The position numbers and the translations under genes were made by a program. From NCBI RefSeq assembly GCF_018991925.1, contig NW_024737068.1:4501404-4565403 (forward strand): a DNA stretch of 64,000 nucleotides, read 5' to 3'. Source of the DNA: Homarus americanus (Eukaryota; Arthropoda; Malacostraca; Decapoda; Nephropidae). Shown here piece by piece: positions 37,219 to 50,270 of this stretch (positions are counted from its first letter, which is position 1; every line of letters begins with the position of its first letter). Below the pieces are notes generated by a model. It had not been told where the DNA came from and did no database searches. It saw nothing but the letters and a program-made list of their open reading frames with translations.

Positions 37219-37369
37219 ATAAGCCAGGGGGAGATGTAGACCTAAAAGCAGATTTTCAATACAGGGTCAGAGGCACCTTAAAAGGAGGTTTACACGGCTT
37301 GGTGCTCACGCCGGAGGGAAGGTACCCGCTGTGTCTGTGACGAGGCTCTCTGTCTGCTGACGTACTCTT

Positions 37370-37625
37370 GTGTCTATGTGTCTGCGTTGAGAGGCTCTTG
37401 TGTTATTTGTTGTCTGCCGTGTTCTCTTCTGTGTCTGCCCTGTTTTCTACTGTGTCTGTCGAGTTATTTTTTGTCTGCTGTGTTGTCTGCTGTATCTGCA
37501 GTGTTATTTGTTGTCTGCCATGTTATCTGCTGTGTCTATCGTGTTATTTGTTGTCTGCCGTGTTTTCAACTGTGTCTACCGTATTATTTGTTGTCTGCCG
37601 TGTCATTTTTGTCTGCCATATTATC
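37370..37625. repeat. Degenerate gtgttatttgttgtctgc repeat
   Basis: About a dozen diverged 20-26-bp units containing gtgtctgc and ttatttgttgtctgccgtg. The Cys/Val/Leu-rich frames are artefacts. Confidence 0.88.
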
Positions 37626-37979
37626 TGGGGAAAAAATTTCGTCGTCACAGCAATATTTCAAGTTCCTTTCGCTTTTTCCTCGTCACTGACCAATTGTGCA
37701 GTGAAGTAAGGAAGGTGATGGGGTGGTTGTGGGGGGGGGAGTGTTTGATGGCGAGGGTCGTCTTTGATGTGGAAGGTCGTGGGAGGGGGGTTGTGCAGGA
37801 GGGCTCAGGCGCAGAGAGCGCGATAGGGAGGGGGTTGGAAAGGGGGGTTTCTGTGGGAGGGGGTGTTTGTGCCAGGGGGTTTTGTGGGAAGGAATGTTGT
37901 ATAAGGAGAGTTGTGTGGTAGTGGGGGTTGTGGGAGGGAGGTTGTGCATTTTGTGCAAGGGGATTGTGTGGAAAAAGAG

Positions 37980-38365
37980 GTTATGGTAGGTCATGGTATA
38001 GGTTATGAATGGTCATGGTAGGTTGTGGTAGGTCATGGAAGGTTATGATAGGTCATGGTAGGTTATGGTAGGTCATGGTAAGTTATGATAGGTAATTAAG
38101 GGTTATGATAGATAAGGAAGGGTTGTGGTAGGTCATAGAAGGTTATGGTTGATCATGGTAGGTTTTGGTACATCACTGTAGGTTATGGTAGGTCATGGTA
38201 GGTGATGGATGCTAATGGTAGGTTATGGATGGTCATGGTAGGTTATGGTAGGTCAAGGTAGGTTATGGTAGGTCATGGTAGGTGACGGATGCTAATGGTA
38301 GGTTATGGGTGGTCATGGTAGGTCACGGTACCTCATGGAAGGTTATGGAGGGTCATGATAGGTCA
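37980..38365. repeat. 10-bp/20-bp minisatellite (ggttatggta ggtcatggta)
   Basis: About 38 decamers alternating ggttatggta and ggtcatggta, with a longer ggtgatggatgctaat variant recurring at 38198 and 38280. Confidence 0.93.
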
Positions 38366-38419
38366 ATTAATTGGCAATTATTTCTGGATGTCTTACACGT
38401 TAGAACGACACGACAGCTT

Positions 38420-38960
38420 TATATTCTCTCTCTTTCACTCTTCATATCTTGCTCTTTACCTCCCCCTCCTCTCTCTCTCTCTTAATTTTTCCTTCTCCCC
38501 TCTTGTCTTTCCTCTTCCTCCTCGCCTCCTCTTTCTTAAACCCCCCTTCTTCCCCTCACTGTCTTTCATTCTCTCAACCCTCTTTTCCATCTTCCCTCAT
38601 CTTCCTCCTCCCTCCCTCCCTCTCTCAACCCCCTAATCCATCCACTAGACCCCCCCCCACACACACACCAAACACTATGCCCCAACCCGCCCACTTAACC
38701 ACCCAACTTTCTCGTGGGAACAAGTGGGTGGTGGTGATGGGTACGGGGGGGGGTGAGTCCTGGAGGGTGAATGCATGGGAAGGGGGAGGGGAGAGGGAGG
38801 GGGGGGTCCTTGATGTTTGGGACAGGTAAAGTAGAGCTCTCTGAGGATTAAGGAAGGGAGAAGTAAAAAGGTAGAATTGCTGCCACACGTCTGCCTTATC
38901 ACACACGTGACTCTGCCCTCCTCCCTCCTCCCTCCCTCCCTTCCTTCACACAACACGGTG
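38420..38960. other. No gene; CT-rich and C/G-run sequence
   Basis: Pyrimidine-rich to 38640, then C and G homopolymer patches. Pro/Ser frames are low-complexity artefacts. Confidence 0.5.
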
Positions 38961-39002
38961 TGGGTATTATTATTGTTTTTGAAGTTGTTATTATTGCTTT
39001 TG

Positions 39003-39063
<61 letters not shown>
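39003..39063. repeat. (ATT)n microsatellite
   Basis: About 60 bp of att repeats. Confidence 0.97.
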
Positions 39064-39066
<3 letters not shown>

Positions 39067-39462
39067 TATTACCAACATCATCACTATTATTAATTGCTTA
39101 CCGTCGACCAAATCTAAACATCATAAAACACGGCCATCGTATCATGTAAGAGCGTCACTGCAGGCAGCGACATTGGACGAACGATCGCCTGGAGAAAGTA
39201 TCTTAACTTCCAGGATCTGCGCCAAGGACATCCCCCAAACGTAAACAACGTTTCCAATAATACGCTGGCTGGCTTGCCGATGTTGTCACCTTGCGGTAAC
39301 AACATCTTTGTAAAATATCTTTACTCGGTCAGGTAGGTTAGATTAGGTTAGGTTATATGACAGAAAAAGCAGTATGTGCAGAGAATGTATAACTCTGATA
39401 TTATATCCACAAAGGGAAAAATTCCTTTCTCAAATTACGTACGGTCGGACTGACAGACGGGA
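39064..39462. other. No gene; short TTAGG words
   Basis: Unique sequence with aggttagattaggttaggtt near 39333. No coding evidence. Confidence 0.45.
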
Positions 39463-39620
39463 TCCCATACGTTCACTTAACACCTGATAATACTAAAAAG
39501 TGGCTCCCATACGTTCACTTAACACTTGATAATATAAAAAAGTGGCTCCCATACGTTCATTTAACACTTGATAATATAAAAAAGTGGCTTCCAAACGTTC
39601 ACTTAACACCTGACAGTATT
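39463..39620. repeat. 42-bp tandem repeat, ~3.5 copies
   Basis: Unit cccatacgttcacttaacac plus ttgataatataaaaaagtggct, with low divergence between copies. Confidence 0.95.
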
Positions 39621-39904
39621 CAAGAGCAAAGTCATCGGGTGGCATTCCCTACTTTAATTTATTAAATCTACTTACTGGCATCAAGTGGACGTATCTAGTA
39701 AAGAGAAAGAAAGAAAGAGATAGATAGACAGACAGAGAGTGTGAGTAAATGGACGTTCATTTTTATTTTTTTAAGATAATTTTTGTTCATTAATCTCCTA
39801 TTATTTTCTTAAGCCAATCAGTTAGGTACATTCTTACATCCTAACTAAATATTGATCGTATGAACCTTTCTGAAGTTAAGCATCATATACCCTAAAGATT
39901 AAGC

Positions 39905-40172
39905 ACCGTAACTCCAACCTAACCTAACTACCTAATCTAGTCTAACCGTACCTAACGCTAACTTAACCTAACATAACCTGGCTTAACGCTAATCTAACCT
40001 AACCTAACTAGGCGTAACCCAATGCTAACCTAACCTAATCTAACCTAACCTGACCTAAGCCAAGTTAACCTCAAAATTACCTGATCTAACCTAATTTAAC
40101 CAAACTTAACGTAATGCTAACTTAACCTAACGAATCGCTAATTTAACCTAACCTAACCTAACTTAACTATAA
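39905..40172. repeat. Degenerate CCTAA (TTAGG-like) array
   Basis: Dense cctaacctaac and gctaatc words with drift. Confidence 0.87.
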
Positions 40173-40364
40173 CTCAAGCCAGCCAGTTCGACACATTCTC
40201 ACATCTCTAATAGGAAATGTCAGAGCAGAGACCTTTTGAGAATCCGACTCCAGGTGACATTGGAAGATCATCCCATTTTCTATGCGGTCTGTCACAGAAA
40301 ATGGGACATTGATATGGTAATGAGACTTAACTTGCCAGCTCATTCCACACACTCGACCTGCTGC

Positions 40365-42235
40365 TGGGAGTGTTGGGGTAGTCTGCTGGGGGGGCTGGGG
40401 GGGTTGTCTGCTGCTGGGAGTGTTGGGGTTGTTTTCTGGGTGGTGGTGGGGTAGTCTGCTGGGAGTGGTGGTGGGGTAGTTTGCTGGTGGGTGGTGGGGT
40501 TGTCTGCTGGGAGTGGTGGTGGGGTTGTCTGCTTGGTGGGTGGTGGTGGGGTTGTCTCTGGTGGGTGGTGGTGGGAGTCTGTGGTGGGGTAGTTTGCTGG
40601 TGGGTGGTGGTGGGGTAGTCTGCTGGGAGTGGTGGCGGGAGTCTGCTGGGGGTGGTGGTGGGGTAGTCTGCTGGCTAGTCTGCTGAGGGGTGGTGGGTGG
40701 TTAGTTGGGTGGGTGGTGGGGGGGGTGGGGTAGTCTGCTGGTGGGTGGTGGTGTGGTGGGGGTGGTGGGGTAGTCTGCTGGGTGGTGGTGGGGTAGTCTG
40801 TTGGTGGATGGTGGGGTTGTCTGCTGCTGGGAATGTTGGGGTTGTTTGCTGGGTGGTGGGGTTGTTTGCTGGGTGGTGGTGGGGTAGTCTGCTGGGAGTG
40901 GTGGGGTAGTCTGGTTGGTGGTGGGGTTGTCTGCTGCTGGGAGTGTTGGGGTTGTTTGTGGGTGGTGGTGGGGTTGTCTGCTGGTGGGTGGTGGGGTTGT
41001 TTGTTGGTGGTGGTGGGTAGTCTGCTGGGGAGTGGTGGTGGGGGTAGTGTGCTGTGGGTGGTGGGGTTGTCTGCTGGGGAGGGGGTTGTCTGCTGAGGGT
41101 TGGTGGGGTTGTCTGCTGGGTGGGTTGTCTGCTGAGGGTTGTGGGGTTGTCTGCTGTGGGTGGTGTGGGGTTGTCTGGGTTGAGGGTTGGGGGTTGTTGG
41201 GGGATGGGGTTGTCTGATGAGTTGTCTGCTGGGGGTGGTGGTGGGTTGTCTGCTGGGGGTGGTGGTGGGGTAGTCTGCTGGGAGTGGTGGGGGTTGTCTG
41301 CTGGGGAGGGGGTTGTCTGCTGGTGGGGTTGTCTGCTGGGGTGGTGGGGGTTGTCTGTGGTGGGGTTGTCTGCTGGGGTGGTGGGGTTGTCTGCTGAGGG
41401 TTGTGGGGTTGTCTGTGGGTGGTGGGGTTGTCTGCTGAGGGATGGGGTTGTTGTCTGATGAGGGTTGGTGGGGTTGTCTGCTGGGGGTGGTGGTGGGGTA
41501 GTCTGCTGGGAGTGGTGGGGGTTGTCTGCTGGGAGGGGGTTGTCTGCTGGGGTGGTGGGGTTGTCTGCTGAGGGTGGTGGGGTTGTCTGCTGGGGGTGGT
41601 GGGGTTGTCTGCTGAGGGTTGTTGTCTGCTGGGGTGGTGGGGTTGTCTGCTGAGGGTTGTGGGGTTGTCTGCTGGGGGATGGGTTGTCTGATGAGGGTTG
41701 GTGGGGTTGTCTGCTGGGGTGGTGGTGGGGTAGTCTGCTGGGAGTGGGGGGGGGTTGTCTGCTGGGAGGGGGTTGTCTGCTGGGGGTGGTGGGGTTGTCT
41801 GCTGAGGGTGGGGTGTCTGCTGGGGGTGGTGGGGTTGTCTGCTGAGGGTTGTGGGGTTGTCTGCTGTGGGTGGTGGGGTTGTCTGCTGAGGGTTGTGGGG
41901 TTGTCTGCTGGGGATGGGGTTGTCTGATGAGGGTTGGTGGGTTGTCTGCTGGGGGGTGGTGGGGTAGTCTGCTGGGGTGGTGGTGGGGTAGTCTGCTGGG
42001 AGTGGTGGGGGGTTGTCTGCTGGGGGGGGGGTTGTCTGCAGGGGTGGGGGTTGTCTGCTGAGGGTGGTGGGGTTGTCTGCTGGGTGGTAGTGAGGTTGTC
42101 TGCTGAGGGCGGTGGGGTTGTCTGCTGGGGGTGATGGGGTTGTCTGCTGAGGGTTGTGGGGTTGTCTGCTGGGGGATGGGGTTGTCTGATGAGGGGTGGT
42201 GGGGTTGTCTGCTGTGAGTGGTGGGGTCGTCTTCC
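40365..42235. repeat. 1.9-kb G-rich minisatellite, ~20-24-bp unit
   Basis: About 85 copies of ggggttgtctgctgggggtg with gtggtgg extensions. Early copies carry gggagtgttggggttgtt variants. G-rich on the plus strand. The Gly/Val/Trp frames are artefacts. Confidence 0.98.
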
Positions 42236-42499
42236 TCTTGTTAGTGGTTAAAGGATGACACTTTAAGTATTTTAGGTAGAGAGTGGGAGTAGATGAAGCG
42301 ACTGTAAAAGGGAAGAGAAATTAAGATGTAGTTGAAGCCAATTAGAAAGTAGAAGTAAGAGGAGCGACTGACAGACTGAGAAAGTGAAGATTTAGATGAA
42401 ACAAAACAAACGAAAACTTGGAAATGAAAACAAGGCAAGAGAAATATAGATTATACAATAAACCAACCACAGGTAAATGTTAATTAGGAATAAGTTATA

Positions 42500-42770
42500 A
42501 GTATTAAACTGCAATGAACTCTCACAATAAACAAATTCCATCATGGGTTGGTGCAGGGCAGATCTCGCCCGACACAAGGGGTGATCCCATGTTCCCGGGG
42601 TTAAATCGCGGCGGATAATCCCGGAGAGGGGAAGCGGGAGGGGTGAAAGGGCGGTAATAGGCACCTGGTCTCTCACCTGCCAGGTATTGTCTCCTCTCGC
42701 GATTGTGAGGGGCTTCCCTCTCTGGCTCTCCCCGGGGTGCCGCGCCCTCCCCTCTCACTAACTCTCACAC
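42500..42770 (-). promoter_or_regulatory. GC-rich unique island with strong minus-strand donor
   Basis: A compact block with several CpGs (ccgcgattt, tcgcgattgt, gtgccgcgccc), unlike the AT-rich flanks. On the minus strand a consensus donor ACCTGGCAG|GTGAGA sits at 42677/42676. This could be a promoter and noncoding first exon for a minus-strand gene, conceivably the RFX4-like one 13 kb downstream. The minus-strand frame of 78 codons has no recognised motif. The function is inference. Confidence 0.25.
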
Positions 42771-43384
42771 CCTCCCTCACCACCACCATAAGGGCCCTCG
42801 GTTGTAATCCTTCTTCCTAACTTTAATTACGAATTAATTTATATTTCTTGTATGCTCTCACAGATGTACTTGTGTTTACGTTCTCCCTGGCGACTCCGAC
42901 AACAGAACCATCGACTAAATCTATGACGTCATAAGAGTAAACACAATGAATATGGCAGGTAATTTGAACAAGTTAACAAAAGACGATTTAACATAACAAC
43001 TACTGTACAGCTTAATAATTAAAACAACATTAATAAGACTGTACAATAACCGTCCTGTACATTACAAACAATCATAAGCTCAAACTAATACTAATATCTG
43101 CAATTTTTCTCCCTATTTAAAGATGATCGAGACGTAATTAGTTATCTTATAGTCTCAGAACCTTTTCGACGCCATGTTACCCACCAACTTTGCGTCGTCG
43201 CTTGAGTGAGCCAGAGAGTTACGGGACAAACTGGACACATGAAACAGTAATAATATAGTTGGATTACCCACACAGTAAGTGCCACCGACAATAGTGAGTT
43301 TTATGTGTTATTTATCATCAAACTTTATAGAAGGAAAGTTGTTGTGATTATCGAAATTCGCTGAAATCTGGTTCCTGAACTAAA
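42771..43384. other. No gene seen
   Basis: AT-rich unique sequence. A minus-strand ATGGCGTCG near 43172 is followed quickly by a stop. Confidence 0.45.
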
Positions 43385-43499
43385 GCATCCTTAACTAACC
43401 TAACCTAACCTAACCTAGTCTAACGATAATAACAATAACGTAATAACATAATAATAATGATACTATTACTGCCACTACTACTACTACTACTACTACTAC

Positions 43500-43537
<38 letters not shown>
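43385..43537. repeat. Short CCTAA block and (ACT)n/(AAT)n
   Basis: aactaacctaacctaaccta near 43393-43425, then an act run passing into an aat run at 43476-43537. Confidence 0.92.
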
Positions 43538-43538
<1 letters not shown>

Positions 43539-43627
43539 GACTGGTGATCAATTTTATGAGAGTTGTCTTAAAAGGCGTTCTTGGTTGTGATAAGTTAAAG
43601 GTAAAATAATGACATCGATCCACTGGC

Positions 43628-43771
43628 CTGGGGAGGGAGGGAAAGGGGGTGACAGTGAGGGAGGGTGACAGGGAGGGAGGGAGGGAAGGGGGGTGACAGT
43701 GAGGGAGGGTGACAGGGAGGGAGGGAGGGAAGGGGGGTGACAGTGAGGGAGGGTGACAGGGAGGGAGGGAG

Positions 43772-43849
<78 letters not shown>
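43628..43849. repeat. 44-bp G-rich repeat then (GA)n
   Basis: Three copies of a 44-bp unit (gacagtgagggagggtgaca plus ggga repeats; starts at 43651, 43695 and 43739), then a GA run at 43778-43849. Confidence 0.95.
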
Positions 43850-43850
<1 letters not shown>

Positions 43851-44296
43851 GAACGAGTGGGAGAAAGAGAGGGTGGGAAGTAGAGATGAAAGGAGAGGGA
43901 AGGGAGGGAGTAAAATTATTTAGAGAAAGAGGGAAAAAATAACAAGTTTCTCCCAACATAAGAAAAAGTAAATATTTCCAACAATGATCTGTCAACAGCT
44001 TCTCACTTGTCTCTCTCGATGTCCCTTGTTGCACTGATCTGTTGTTTACCTGTGGATCATTAATGTTTCCGTACTATTTATATGTATCTACGTCCAAAGT
44101 ACGTAGAATTAATTGGGGATAACCTGCTCTACGGGAACGCAATCGACCAGTCCTGCAGCCCAATTAGGTTTCATCATTAATTTTTTTTATTTTTTCAGTC
44201 TTATTTTTACTGTGGCAGCTTCGTTACTCTCGAAAAATGTTTAATTACTCCTTTGGGGGTAACGTATTTTACACTTAAATGAGAACCCGTGAACTA
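43850..44296. other. No gene seen
   Basis: Unique sequence after a short GA-rich patch. No coding or RNA features recognised. Confidence 0.45.
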
Positions 44297-44470
44297 GCCT
44301 AACCTAACTGACCCTAATCTTTCCGAACCTAACTTAACCAAAATTAACATCTATAAGTAAACTTAACCTAGCTTTAATTATCCTAACCTAACCTAACTTG
44401 ACCAAATTTAACTTAAATGAACCTTACCTAACTAACTTAACCTCACCTAACCTGACTATACATTTAAGGA
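44297..44470. repeat. Degenerate CCTAA (TTAGG-like) block
   Basis: cctaacctaact, cttaacctcacctaacc and similar words. Confidence 0.8.
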
Positions 44471-45290
<820 letters not shown>

Positions 45291-45444
45291 GGTCAGTTCA
45301 AAACTGATAATATGTTACATAAATTTATTTGTCAGTGGCCCAAGGTTAAAAATGCTTTGAAAACCTTTGAAAGATTACAGGGAAATAGTGTTAGGAATGA
45401 TGACAAAACTAAATTAGACAGGGAGTTTAAAACTAAACGGTAAG

Positions 45445-46803
45445 GGGAGGACTCAGAACACGACTAACTTAAATGTATACTACGCGAACAGTAGAAGTAT
45501 GAGAAACAAAATGGATGATATTAGGGCCTTGGTATGTACCGAAAAAATCGATATAATAGCATTCACTGAAACATGGATCAACCTAGACACACGTGAGTTA
45601 CCGGTCGAATACCAAATTGCGGGTTACAAACTGTTCCATACCGATAGGCAGACCAAGAAAGGAGGCGGAGTAGCAATCTATGTTAGGGATAATCTGAAGT
45701 GTGAAATAAATAAGGAAATAAAAACTGAGCGGAATACAGAAACAATTTGGATAGAATTAATCGACGGTAGGGAAAAATTAATCACAGGAGTAATATATAG
45801 ACCTCCCAACCTTGATAGAGTCAATGAGGGATTTATCTGCGATGAAATGCACAGGGCTTCCATACACAACAAAGTCTGCATAGTAGGCGACTTTAACCTT
45901 GGCCAAATAGATTGGACTGACCTTACAGGTAACTCAGAATCAGAGGATTTTCTCGAGACGATCTAGGACTGTTTTCTAAGTCAACATATAACCGAACCCA
46001 CCCGGGGTAATAATATACTCGATTTAGTTCTGTCAAACAGAGAAAACCTCATTAGCAATGTCGAGGTAGGGAACGAACTTGCAAACAGCGATCACAAAGA
46101 AATTAGATTCCAGTTAGATTTTCAGGGCAGACGTAAGGAAAATTCCACTAAAGTACCAGATTTCAGAAGGGCAAACTTTGACAGTTTAAAGAGGCAGCTG
46201 AGAGAGGGGGTGTCGCGCTTGGCCATGAACCTGACAGATGACACAGACCTGATAACGAGATCTGAGATTGCCGAGTTCCACGACAATTTAAATAGTGAGT
46301 TACTTAATGCACAAAGGCAGAACATACCATACAAAAAACTCACATCAGACAACAATGACCCTAAATGGATAAATAATTATTTAAAGAACATCATTGGCCA
46401 AAGGAAAGCTATAAGTAGAAGGATAAATAGTGGCGAAATTCACCTCCGGGAATATTATAGGATATTGGCGAGTAGGGTTAAAACCGAGATAAGGAAAGCC
46501 AAGAGGAATAATGAGGTAAGGATAGCAAGGGAGGCGAAGACAAACCCCAAAGGATTCTACCAAATGTATCAAACTAAAACACGAGAAAAGATTGGACCAA
46601 TACGGTCAGACACCAGCCAGCTCAGTGATAACGACAGAGAAATGAGCAATAATTTGAATAAATATTTTTCAACAGTTTTCACCACTGAAAATTTAAACAT
46701 GATACCCGGGGCACCGACTTTATTCAGAGATAGTGAAGAAAACAAATTAAGCGAGATAGTAGTGACTAGTAATGATGTTAGTAAGCAAATAGACAAAGGA
46801 ATG
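45445..46803 (+). pseudogene. CR1 endonuclease and linker region
   Basis: Endonuclease motifs in order: NVYYANSRSMRNKMDDI at the start, AFTETWI (catalytic Glu) near 45560, GGGVAIYVRD near 45663, GVIYRPPN near 45787, VGDFNLG.IDW (catalytic Asp/Asn) near 45885, and after the stop ILDLVLSN and SDHKEI (catalytic His) near 46010-46110. This enzyme nicks the target DNA to prime reverse transcription. TAG at 45964-45966 interrupts the domain. The linker then runs open to about 46803, where the frame is lost in a small deletion just before the RT domain. Confidence 0.93.
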
Positions 46804-46809
46804 TAAGGA

Positions 46810-48217
46810 AGAGCTTAGTATGCCCTTAGCAAAGTTGTTTAACATGTCCTTAAAAACAGGTGTAGCACCAGAATCCTGGAGGATAGCGAATGTAATACCG
46901 ATTTTCAAGAAGGGGGATAGATCACTATCCTCTAACTACCGCCCAATCAATCTAACATCAATAATAGGCAAATTACTGGAAGCAATCATTTCAAACTCTA
47001 TTCGAAATCACCTGGAGAAGCACCTATTGATCAATGATTCCCAGCATGGCTTCACAAGCGGACGTTCATGTCTAACTAATCTATTAACATTCTTTTCATC
47101 AGTTTTCGAATCGGTGGACGAGGGGCACAATTATGATGTGGTATATCTCGACTTTAGCAAAGCCTTCGACAGAGTCCCCCACGAAAGACTAATTAGAAAG
47201 GTAGAAGCACATGGCATCAAAGGTAATATCCTTAAATGGATTAGGGCGTGGTTACAGGACAGGAAACAGGGAGTGAGCACTAATGGCACTAAGTCCCATT
47301 GGAGCAACGTCACAAGTGGAGTTCCCCAAGGCTCAGTACTTGGATCATTATTATTTATTATATATATAAACGACATAGATATTGGCATAGACAGCAACAT
47401 AAGCAAATTTGCTGATGACACTAAAATAGGACGTGTTATTAAATCTGACGAGGGCTCCACAAAACTACAGGAAGATCTAAACAAATTTTTCAAATGGTCT
47501 GAAAAATGGCAGATGAAATTCAACGTGGACAAATGTAAAGTACTCAGTATAGGAGATGTAAACAGGGAAACCAGATACCAGATGAACAAGGATGCCATAG
47601 AGAAATCCGACTGCGAGAGAGATTTAGGAGTAATGATAAGTAGGAACCTTAAGCCAAGTAAACCATGTGTTTTTGCTCGTAACAAGGCTAATAAAGTACT
47701 TGGGTTCATACAAAGGAGTGTTAGTTACAAGACTAGCGAGGTCATCCTAAAACTGTATCTTGCTCTTGTGAGACCACACCTGGATTACGCAGTTCAGTTC
47801 TGGTCACCGTATTACAGAATGGATATAGAATCCTTGGAAAGAATTCAGAGGAAAATGACAAGACTAATCCCGGGCATTAGGAACGTTGAGTATAGAGACG
47901 GGTTAAAGCATCTTAATTTGCACTCCCTCGGGAGACGTAGAGCGAGGGGCGACCTGATAGAGGTGAATAAGTGGAAGGCAGGGCTAAACAAAGGGGACAT
48001 TACAAAGGTACTCATACTATCCAACCAGGAGTGAACTCGTAACAATGGTTTTAAATTAGACAAATTTAGATTTAGGCGTGAAATAGGTAAACACTGGTTT
48101 GGAAACAGAGTAGTGGATGAATGGAACAAGTTACCAAATATTATCATTAACTCGAATACGCTGAATAGCTTCAAACATAGGTTGGATGCTTATATGAGCA
48201 ATAGGGGTTGGGTGTAA
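46810..48217 (+). pseudogene. CR1 reverse transcriptase
   Basis: RT fingers and palm are intact to sight: NYRPINLTSIIGKLLE near 46937, QHGFTSGRSC near 47040, YLDFSKAFDRVPHERL (first catalytic Asp) near 47145, SGVPQGSVLGSLLFIIYIND near 47315, KFADDTKIG (catalytic Asp pair) near 47405, and the FNVDKCKVLSIG thumb start near 47518. A TGA at 48032-48034 stops the frame; beyond it the same frame continues with HWFGNRVVDEWNKLPN to TAA at 48215-48217. The upstream end lacks the residues that normally join it to the linker, because of a deletion near 46803. Confidence 0.94.
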
Positions 48218-48283
48218 ACGGGACTGCCCAGTATGGGCCAATAGGCCGGCTGCAGTTTCCTCCATTCTTATGTTCTTATGTTC

Positions 48284-48470
48284 TCTCTCTTTCTCTCCAA
48301 TCCCTTCCTCCTTTTCTTCCTTCCTCCCTTCTTCCTTCCCTCCTTTCTTCCTTCCCTCCTTTCTTCCTTCCTCCCTTCTCCCTCTGCCTTCCCCTCCTCC
48401 CTCTCTATCCAATCATCCGCCCCCTTGACTCCCTATCTCTCCCTCTCTTCCTTCCTCACCCTAAATGCAG
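48284..48470. repeat. CT-rich tract
   Basis: tccttccctcctttcttcct type sequence immediately after the CR1 tail. Confidence 0.85.
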
Positions 48471-48535
48471 GTGAGGGAGGGTTGATGGCCCACCCCTCAG
48501 GTAAGCCCGAAGCTATACCTATAAATCGCCCGCCC

Positions 48536-48960
48536 AGGTGAGTTAAAGTCTCCACAGGTGCGTAAAACTAAAGGACTTTCAACCTTGATGGTATTAGTGG
48601 ACTGACATTTTCCTCCCCTCCCCTCCCCACATCTCCCTCGGCCCGTCTTCACCCCAACCCCTCCTCTCCCTCCCCACTCTTCCCCGGCCGTCGTCGTCTT
48701 CACCCCAACCCTCCCTCTCCCTCCCCACTCTTCCCCGGGTCGTCTTCACCCAACCCTCCCTCCCTCCCCACTCTTCCCCGGCCGTCTTCACCCCAACCCC
48801 TCCTCTCCCCCCACTCTTCCCCCGCCGCCGTCTTCACCCCAACTCCTCCTCTCCCCTCCCCACTCTTCCCCCGGGCCGTCCCAGGTGCCTAAAGCGACGG
48901 GATTTTCACCCTGGCTTGGTATCGTGGGTTGACACTTTACTGCTCTGCCCCCTTCGCCCA
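48536..48960. repeat. ~45-bp minisatellite flanked by a duplicated block
   Basis: 48612-48880 has about six units of ccccactcttccccggccgt plus cttcaccccaacccctcctctccct. The flanks (48550-48612 and 48880-48945) are diverged copies of one another: caggtgcgtaaaac...ggactttcaaccttg versus caggtgcctaaagc...ggattttcaccctgg. Confidence 0.87.
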
Positions 48961-49689
48961 TATTACCTCATTACCAGTCTATTAGTGAAGATTATCCGTC
49001 GAGGAATATTGCGTTTTTTGACCTCCTCTTCCTCCTCCTCGTCCCTCATCCTCCTTTGGGTGGGTGGGTGTGTGTGTGTGTGTGTGAACGACCTCGTAAA
49101 GCATCGTCCTAAGAAGAAAAACATCTCCCAAGTTTCAAATCTAACCTTAAAAGCTATAGTTTAACGACAAAATAAAAGGAGTCGAGTTTTACACAAATAC
49201 ACTTGTTCTTATAATTCAAGTGGGAAATATGAACTAGCCAAGTCCAGGGAGGCTGCGGGCTGCACTTTAAATGCCAACTTACATATCTTCTGATTAATTT
49301 ACCAGCTTCATAAGACGAGGTTTTCTCTTCTAAATAATGCCTACGGGTATTAAATCAACTACATAAGATAGTTCAACAGATTTTTTTCATAATGAAATAA
49401 TAAATGTAATAATCACTTACAATAAACAAGTGACTTCCAAATATTAATTCAGAACTGCTAAAGTAATTCATCATTTTTTTTTAATAAATACCGCAAATAT
49501 TCCCATCCGGTTACCCCCACTAGCTTACTGGATTAAGGTGTATTCTAGTATTTCCTATATACACATACACCATGTAGTTAATGAAATAATTCATATATAA
49601 ATTATTTACGTCGTATAAAGTTTGCTGAAACAAAACTTTGTCGTCAGAGGGTTAAGCCGTTGTCCTCTAGAGGTTGAAACCAACATCAA
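48961..49689. other. No gene seen
   Basis: Unique AT-rich sequence with a short GT run near 49068. No coding evidence. Confidence 0.45.
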
Positions 49690-50174
49690 AGGGTTAAACA
49701 ACATCCTCAAATGGCTAAGACATTGTCCTCAAAGGGTTAAAATATATTACTTACAGGTTTAACCCATCATCCTCAAAGGGTTGAACCTGGGCTTATCAAC
49801 CTGTTGCTTTCGATCACCACTGTGCCCCCTTATACAGTAGTCTGCCACTGTTCTTCAACAATGTTTAAAATCGTGCTGACGAACAACAGGCTGGGAACCC
49901 CTGGGCTAAACCATCACCCACAAGTGGTGAAATTATCATCGTCAAAAGGTTAAACCATCATCATCAGAGGAGTAGGAGTAAACAGATAATTTCAAAGGGT
50001 TAAACCATCGTCTTCAAAGGGTTAAATCATCGTCCTCAAAGGGTAAAATCATCATCATTATCATCCTCAACAAAGGCTTAACATATCATCATAAATCGGT
50101 TAAATCAGCATCAATAAGTTAAATCATCACCCTCAAAGAGTTAAATAATCATCATCATCATAATCAAAGGTTTA

Positions 50175-50237
<63 letters not shown>

Positions 50238-50270
50238 CAAAGGGCTAAACCATCATCCTCAATGGGTTTA
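49690..50270. repeat. ~24-30-bp degenerate repeat (cctcaaagggttaaaccatc)
   Basis: About 18 drifting units of tcctcaaagggttaaaccat with catcatc spacers. It is interrupted at 49790-49905 by unrelated sequence and at 50178-50237 by an AAT run. Confidence 0.88.

Noticed and set aside
34253..37220. Gly/Trp/Val-rich frames up to 394 codons, minus strand
   Set aside because: They arise from the 18-bp repeat, whose length is a multiple of three, so stops are absent by construction.
37368..37921. Cys/Val/Leu-rich membrane-like frames
   Set aside because: Low-complexity translation of the gtgttatttgttgtctgc repeat.
48460..48560. Plus-strand exon cluster suggested by four strong donors
   Set aside because: No acceptors or coding similarity; the donors come from repeated caggt words.
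49790..49905. Possible small hAT fragment (ctgggaacccctgggc)
   Set aside because: Only one end-like word, with no partner terminal repeat or target duplication.
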